NCBI GenBank assembly: GCA_030043595.1
Contig: JASHXJ010000185.1
Coordinates: forward strand, 1-10,828
Length of the DNA: 10,828 bases
Direction of reading: 5' to 3'
Source: Trebonia sp.
GTDB taxonomy: Bacteria > Actinomycetota > Actinomycetes > Streptosporangiales > Streptosporangiaceae
Shown here: positions 6,169-10,828 of the stretch, piece by piece
Position numbering within the stretch: the stretch's first letter is position 1
How the letters are laid out: every line of letters begins with the position of its first letter
The notes under the pieces: model-generated
Databases searched by the model: none
Told to the model about the DNA's origin: nothing
The model's input: the letters and a program-made list of their open reading frames with translations, nothing else
Position numbers and translations under genes: made by a program

Positions 6169-7446
6169 ATGGATACTGTGTGCGTGGCAGGGGCTCATGG
6201 CGCCCAGGCAGCGGGGCAGGCACACGACGTCTGGCCCGGGCGCCGCGTAGTAGCGGCATGGCTTGCCGGATTCGCGGTATACGCGCTGGCGCTGGCGGTC
6301 TTCACCGGCCACGCCGACCGCGACTGGGCGGTCTGGGCCTTCGGTGGTTACGCTGTGGCGGCCATCATGCTCTGGTTCGGCGAGCGCTGGCTGCTGCCGC
6401 TGGCCGTCGCGGTCGGCGGCACGATCATCGCGCCGCTGTTCTGGCTGGCGACTCAGCTGCCCGCCACCGCGGAAGTACTGGTCATCGGCCGGTCAGCGAC
6501 CCACCTGCTCAAATACGGCACACCGTACCTGCCGCCGAGCCAGCTGCAGGACTGGAAGTCCTACAACCCGTACCTGCCGGTCATGGAGATCTTCGGCCTG
6601 TCGCGTTCCGCGGGCCTCACCGGCGTGCTCGGCGACCCGCGGATCTGGGTCTCGCTGACCACGGTCGCCGTGCTCGCCGTCGCGTTCGCGGTCATGTCCC
6701 CGCACAGGCTGCGCGGCTGCGCGAGCTGCCGGCGCCAGGTCGCCGTGCTCACCGTGTTCGCCCTCGTCTCCCCGGTGATCGGCTTCCAGCTGGTCCTGGG
6801 CATCACCGACCCGCCGGTCATCGCGCTGATCTGCCTGACGCTCGCGCTGGCCAGCCGCGGCAAGCTGATCTGGGCGGGTGCCGTGCTGGCCATCGCCTGC
6901 GCGATGAAGTCAACGGCGTGGGCGGCCGTCCCCGTGCTCGCGATCACGGCGTGGGTCCAGTACTCGCCGCGCGTCGCCGCCCGGTTCACCACGACCGCGG
7001 TGGCGGCGACCGGCATCCTGGCGCTGCTGGCGGCACCTGCGGCGCTGGCCACGCCGGATGCCGTCAAGGCCGTCAAGCAGAACCTGATCGACTACCCGCT
7101 GGGTCTTACCAGGCACAAGACCCCCGCGGCGAGCCCGCTTCCCGGTCATCTCATCGCCGAGCTCGGCACGGGCGGCCACTGGACCGCCATAGCGCTGATG
7201 GTGCTCGCGGCCGTGGCGTTCGCGGCGTGGATCCTGCTGCGGCCACCGCGCGACGCGCGGGACGCGGCCTGGCGCCTCGCGGTCGGGTACGCGGTCATGT
7301 TCACCCTCGACCCGACCACCAGGTTCGGCTACTTCGTCTACCCGCTCGCATTGCTGGGCTGGCGGGCGCTGACAAAGATCCATCATCCGCAGCGATCCGT
7401 GGCGGCTCCCCCGGACCAGCCTCTCCTCGCGCGGGCGGCGGGCTAA
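6169..7446 (+). CDS. Polytopic membrane protein, possible GT-C type glycosyltransferase
   Basis: A 425-residue integral membrane protein with about 10 to 12 predicted helices, for example around WLAGFAVYALALAVF, LPLAVAVGGTIIAPLFWLA, WVSLTTVAVLAVAFAVM and WTAIALMVLAAVAFAAWILL. A hydrophilic loop after the third helix carries LLKYGTPYLP and SYNPYLPVMEIFGL. Such G-x-PY and YNPYLP loops recall the actinobacterial DUF2029/mannosyltransferase-like GT-C proteins, which use polyprenyl-phosphate sugars. I do not see a clear catalytic acidic motif, so a sugar-transfer role is a guess. A Cys pair (CASC) lies in a loop. Start: ATG at 6169, preceded by a TACAGT box (6155-6160) that would give a nearly leaderless mRNA. 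A GTG at 6148 (432 residues) with a weak Shine-Dalgarno is an alternative. It lies 96 bp after ung on the same strand and converges on the SAHH-like gene 32 bp away. A short GC hairpin (7461-7473) lies between them. Confidence 0.8.
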   Translation: MDTVCVAGAHGAQAAGQAHDVWPGRRVVAAWLAGFAVYALALAVFTGHADRDWAVWAFGGYAVAAIMLWFGERWLLPLAVAVGGTIIAPLFWLATQLPATAEVLVIGRSATHLLKYGTPYLPPSQLQDWKSYNPYLPVMEIFGLSRSAGLTGVLGDPRIWVSLTTVAVLAVAFAVMSPHRLRGCASCRRQVAVLTVFALVSPVIGFQLVLGITDPPVIALICLTLALASRGKLIWAGAVLAIACAMKSTAWAAVPVLAITAWVQYSPRVAARFTTTAVAATGILALLAAPAALATPDAVKAVKQNLIDYPLGLTRHKTPAASPLPGHLIAELGTGGHWTAIALMVLAAVAFAAWILLRPPRDARDAAWRLAVGYAVMFTLDPTTRFGYFVYPLALLGWRALTKIHHPQRSVAAPPDQPLLARAAG

Positions 7447-7478
7447 CCGGCGCTGACCAGGCTGCGCGGCAGCAGACC

Positions 7479-8765
7479 TCAGGAGCCGAGGCGCCAGGAG
7501 GCCAGGTAGGCGCGCTGGGCGGCGGTGAGCGAGTCGATCTCGGCGCCGAGCGCGGCGAGTACCAGCCGGGCCGCCTCGGCGTCGATGTCCGGGGGGACCG
7601 GGTGCACGTCCGGTGACAGCTTGTCCGCGTTGCCCGCCAGCCAGGCCAGCGCCAGCGCCTCGATGCCGAACGCCAGGTCCATCACCTCCGGCGGGTGCCC
7701 GCCGGCCGCGACGAGGTTGACCACGCGGCCTTCGGCCAGCAGGAGCAGGCGGCGGCCGTCAGGGAGCTCGAAGGCCTCGACGTGCTGGCGCACGTCCGGG
7801 TCCACGGCGACCGCCAGGGCGTGCAGCGCCCGGACGTCGATCTCCACGTCGAAGTGCCCGGCGTTGGCGAGAATGGCGCCGTCCCGCATCGCCGCCATGT
7901 GCTCGGCGGTGATCACCTCCGCCGACCCGGTCGCCGTGATGAACACCTCACCGAGCGGCGCCGCGTCAGCCAGCGTGAGCACGCGGAACCCGCGCAGCAC
8001 CGCGTCCAGCGCCCGCACCGGGTCCACCTCGGTGATCAGCACCCGCGCGCCGAGGCCGCGGGCGCATTCGGCGATCCCCGTCCCGCAGGTGCCGAACCCG
8101 GCGACCACCACGGTCTTGCCGGCCAGCAGGACGCCACTGGCGCGCAGCAGCCCGTCGATGACGGACTGCCCCGTGCCGCGGGTGTTGTCCACCAGCCGTT
8201 TGGCCGGCGTGTCGCTGGCGGCGATCATCGGGAACGCGAGCGCGCCCTCGGCCGCCATCCGGCGCAGCCGCAGCACGCCGGTGGTGGTCCCCTCGCAGCC
8301 GCCCAGGGGGGGCCGGCCCCTCCGGGGCAGCTCATGCAGCGTGTTGACCAGGTCACCGCCGTCGTCGATGACCAGGTCCGGCCCCTCGGCCCCGAGGGCG
8401 AGCGCGATGTGCTCGTAGTACGTGCGCCGGTCCACGCCGGCGCGGGCGAACACCTCGACCCCGCCGCCCGCGGCGAGCGCGGCGGCGACGTCGTCCTGCG
8501 TTGACAACGGGTTGGACGCCGCCAGCGCCACGCGGGCGCCGCCGGCCCGCAGCAGCCGGGCCAGCACCGCCGTCTCCGGGGTCACGTGCAGGCAGGCTGC
8601 CACGGTCATCCCGTCGAATGGCCGCTCAGCGGCAAAACGCCTGGACAGGGCGGTCAGGAGCGGCATGGATCGTTCGGAATACTGAATACGCCGATCCCCG
8701 ACCTCGGCGAGGCCGGGGTCGGCGATGTATCCGTCCGGCGTGGGCCGCGAGCGCCCGCCGCTCAT
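7479..8765 (-). CDS. Archaeal/Thermotoga-type S-adenosylhomocysteine hydrolase paralogue
   Basis: A 428-residue second SAHH-family protein. It has the short-form hallmarks: NPLSTQDDVAAAL (85-97), no roughly 40-residue insertion before the TTTG motif, NTRGTGQS, GHPPEVMDLAFGIEALALAWL, and an end at LTAAQRAYLASW without the KPDHYRY tail. Kept: His60, Asp135 (IDDGGD), Lys189, Asp193, Asn194, the NAD loop GFGTCG (223-228), ITEVDP and GHFDVEIDV. Changed: the usual EETTTG reads EGTTTG (158-163), so the position of human Glu156 is Gly159; the Asn181 position is Ser184; Cys195 is Thr198 (normal in this type). Relatives in archaea include S-inosylhomocysteine hydrolases, so the substrate may not be SAH. 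A roughly 30-residue N-terminal extension is present. The ATG is 10 bp after the ahcY stop with no Shine-Dalgarno, so it is probably co-translated with ahcY. I give no symbol because the activity is uncertain. Confidence 0.9.
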   Translation of the reverse strand: MSGGRSRPTPDGYIADPGLAEVGDRRIQYSERSMPLLTALSRRFAAERPFDGMTVAACLHVTPETAVLARLLRAGGARVALAASNPLSTQDDVAAALAAGGGVEVFARAGVDRRTYYEHIALALGAEGPDLVIDDGGDLVNTLHELPRRGRPPLGGCEGTTTGVLRLRRMAAEGALAFPMIAASDTPAKRLVDNTRGTGQSVIDGLLRASGVLLAGKTVVVAGFGTCGTGIAECARGLGARVLITEVDPVRALDAVLRGFRVLTLADAAPLGEVFITATGSAEVITAEHMAAMRDGAILANAGHFDVEIDVRALHALAVAVDPDVRQHVEAFELPDGRRLLLLAEGRVVNLVAAGGHPPEVMDLAFGIEALALAWLAGNADKLSPDVHPVPPDIDAEAARLVLAALGAEIDSLTAAQRAYLASWRLGS

Positions 8766-8775
8766 CGTCAGCGGC

Positions 8776-10215
<1,440 letters not shown>

Positions 10216-10239
10216 GCACTAGCTCCTTCATCGTCATCC

Positions 10240-10263
10240 GGCCTTCGTTCGGGCCTTCGTCGG
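10240..10263. repeat. Two 12-bp tandem repeats in the ahcY leader
   Basis: GGCCTTCGTTCG (10240-10251) and GGCCTTCGTCGG (10252-10263) share GGCCTTCGT exactly with a 12-bp period. On the transcribed strand they read CGAAGGCC twice, just upstream of the ahcY Shine-Dalgarno. They could be a protein or RNA regulatory site, or chance in GC-rich DNA. Confidence 0.4.
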
Positions 10264-10313
10264 TACGGGCAACGAGCACGACGCTACGGGATGCGCGCGG
10301 GCCGCGCACGCTC

Positions 10314-10343
10314 ATGATGGGTTTTCTTACACGACAATGTTAA
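10314..10343 (-). promoter_or_regulatory. Predicted ahcY promoter
   Basis: Minus-strand -35 TTAACA (10338-10343, one mismatch to TTGACA), an 18-bp spacer, and -10 CATCAT (10314-10319). This would give a leader of about 90 nt carrying the 12-bp repeats. A TAGCGT at 10281-10286 is an alternative -10 box without a clear -35. The -35 overlaps the merR -10 box, so the two divergent promoters would compete. Confidence 0.35.
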
Positions 10344-10346
10344 GAT
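10326..10346 (+). promoter_or_regulatory. merR -10 box with overlapping imperfect dyad
   Basis: TAAGAT (10341-10346) is a good -10 box. The expected +1 is at 10353-10354, the GTG start itself, so the merR mRNA is probably leaderless. No clear -35 is seen. An imperfect dyad, CTTACA (10326-10331) with TGTTAAG (10338-10344), covers this box and the ahcY -35 box. It is a candidate operator for MerR acting on both genes. Confidence 0.4.
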
Positions 10347-10353
10347 TGCGGCT

Positions 10354-10788
10354 GTGCGCATTTCTGAAGCGGCGAGACGCCTCGGAATGTCCCCCAGGAT
10401 GCTCCGCTACCGGGAAGATCTGGGCCTGCTGCCCCGGCTGCGGGACCGGCCTTCGGGGCGCGGGCCCGCGCACCGGCAGTTCACCGACGAGGACCTGGCC
10501 GCGATCACCGCGGCGCTGCAGCTCGAACGCCGCTACGACATCACCCCCGCCGCACTCGCGTTCGGGCTGCGCGTGCTCAGCGAGCCCGCGGTCCGCGCGG
10601 CGGTCGCCGACCTCGGACGACGGACCGGGCACGTGCCGGCGACGCCCGGGCGGGCGCTCGACTTCGAGAAGGAGCGGGCGCTGCGCGCACTCGGCGCCCT
10701 GCGCGGCCCCGGTCCCGGTGCTGGCCCTGGCCCCGGTGCTGGCCCTGGCCCCGGTGCTGGCCGTGGCCCTGGCACGCCTCTGGCGTGA
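10354..10788 (+). CDS. MerR-family transcriptional regulator with Gly/Pro repeat tail
   Basis: A 144-residue regulator. The N-terminal winged helix-turn-helix is clear: MRISEAARRLGMSPRMLRYR, then EDLGLLP, a wing (DRPSGRGPAHRQF) and the second helix pair TDEDLAAITAALQL (to about residue 75). The usual RYYE reads RYRE. No Cys-rich metal site is visible, and the helix after the DNA-binding domain is short. The last about 30 residues are PGAGPG repeats, encoded by an 18-bp tandem repeat. That low-complexity tail is unlikely to bind a small ligand, so the effector is unknown. The start is a GTG at 10354 with no Shine-Dalgarno and a TAAGAT box 7 bases upstream, suggesting leaderless translation. 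It is divergent from ahcY, so ahcY and its paralogue are natural targets, though this is inference. Confidence 0.85.
   Translation: MRISEAARRLGMSPRMLRYREDLGLLPRLRDRPSGRGPAHRQFTDEDLAAITAALQLERRYDITPAALAFGLRVLSEPAVRAAVADLGRRTGHVPATPGRALDFEKERALRALGALRGPGPGAGPGPGAGPGPGAGRGPGTPLA
10714..10767 (+). repeat. 18-bp tandem repeat inside merR, three copies
   Basis: CCCGGTGCTGGCCCTGGC is present at 10714-10731 and 10732-10749. A third copy at 10750-10767 has one C-to-G change. The period is a multiple of three, so copy-number changes keep the frame and add or remove PGAGPG units. It is likely a slippage-prone, length-variable tract. Confidence 0.85.
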
Positions 10789-10828
10789 CCGCATTCGTCA
10801 CAGGGGCCACTGGCGTCCACTCTGCACA

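Noticed and set aside
7461..7473. GCTGC-GCG-GCAGC hairpin between the convergent genes as a bidirectional terminator.
   Set aside because: Only 5 bp with a triloop and no U-tract on either strand. Such short GC stems are expected by chance here.
10216..10353. SAH or SAM riboswitch upstream of ahcY.
   Set aside because: No recognisable core motif or convincing multi-stem fold was seen. The leader holds only the 12-bp repeats and the ribosome binding site.

Overview
This window is high-GC chromosomal DNA from an actinomycete (Actinomycetota). The evidence is an almost family-perfect MtrA, the MtrA-MtrB-LpqB gene set, an actinobacterial-type Ung, and apparently leaderless genes with TAnnnT -10 boxes. 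I cannot fix the genus. No phage, insertion sequence, CRISPR array, tRNA or rRNA is visible.

Layout from left to right. (1) The 5' part of a long-form ribosome hibernation factor gene (hpf/raiA), minus strand, cut by the window edge. (2) A 397-bp gene-free stretch upstream of hpf. It can fold, as minus-strand RNA, into a domain closed by a perfect 13-bp helix (468-480 with 742-754). A plausible promoter (CTGACA, 17 bp, TAGCGT) predicts a start two bases before that helix. This is the most interesting non-coding signal here, and its position matches the known raiA-motif RNAs. (3) The minus-strand operon mtrA-mtrB-lpqB (envelope and cell-cycle two-component system plus its lipoprotein partner), with gene junctions of a 7-bp gap and an 8-bp overlap. 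(4) A divergent control region with repeated TTTACC-type motifs, then a plus-strand ung (uracil-DNA glycosylase) and a polytopic membrane protein. (5) A minus-strand pair of S-adenosylhomocysteine hydrolase genes 10 bp apart: canonical bacterial ahcY, followed by an archaeal/Thermotoga-type paralogue with an unusual E-to-G change next to the TTTG motif. (6) A divergent MerR-family regulator with a Gly/Pro repeat tail, whose promoter overlaps that of ahcY.

Compared with the Mycobacterium tuberculosis order sahH-tmk-mtrA-mtrB-lpqB-(comF-like)-hpf-secA, the backbone is kept. Here tmk is absent between ahcY and mtrA, where ung, the membrane protein and the second SAHH gene lie instead. The comF-like gene is also absent, and the structured leader occupies its place. 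Functionally the window joins envelope and cell-cycle signalling (MtrAB-LpqB), dormancy (HPF and its candidate RNA), uracil repair (Ung) and methyl-cycle by-product removal (AhcY and its paralogue, possibly under MerR control).
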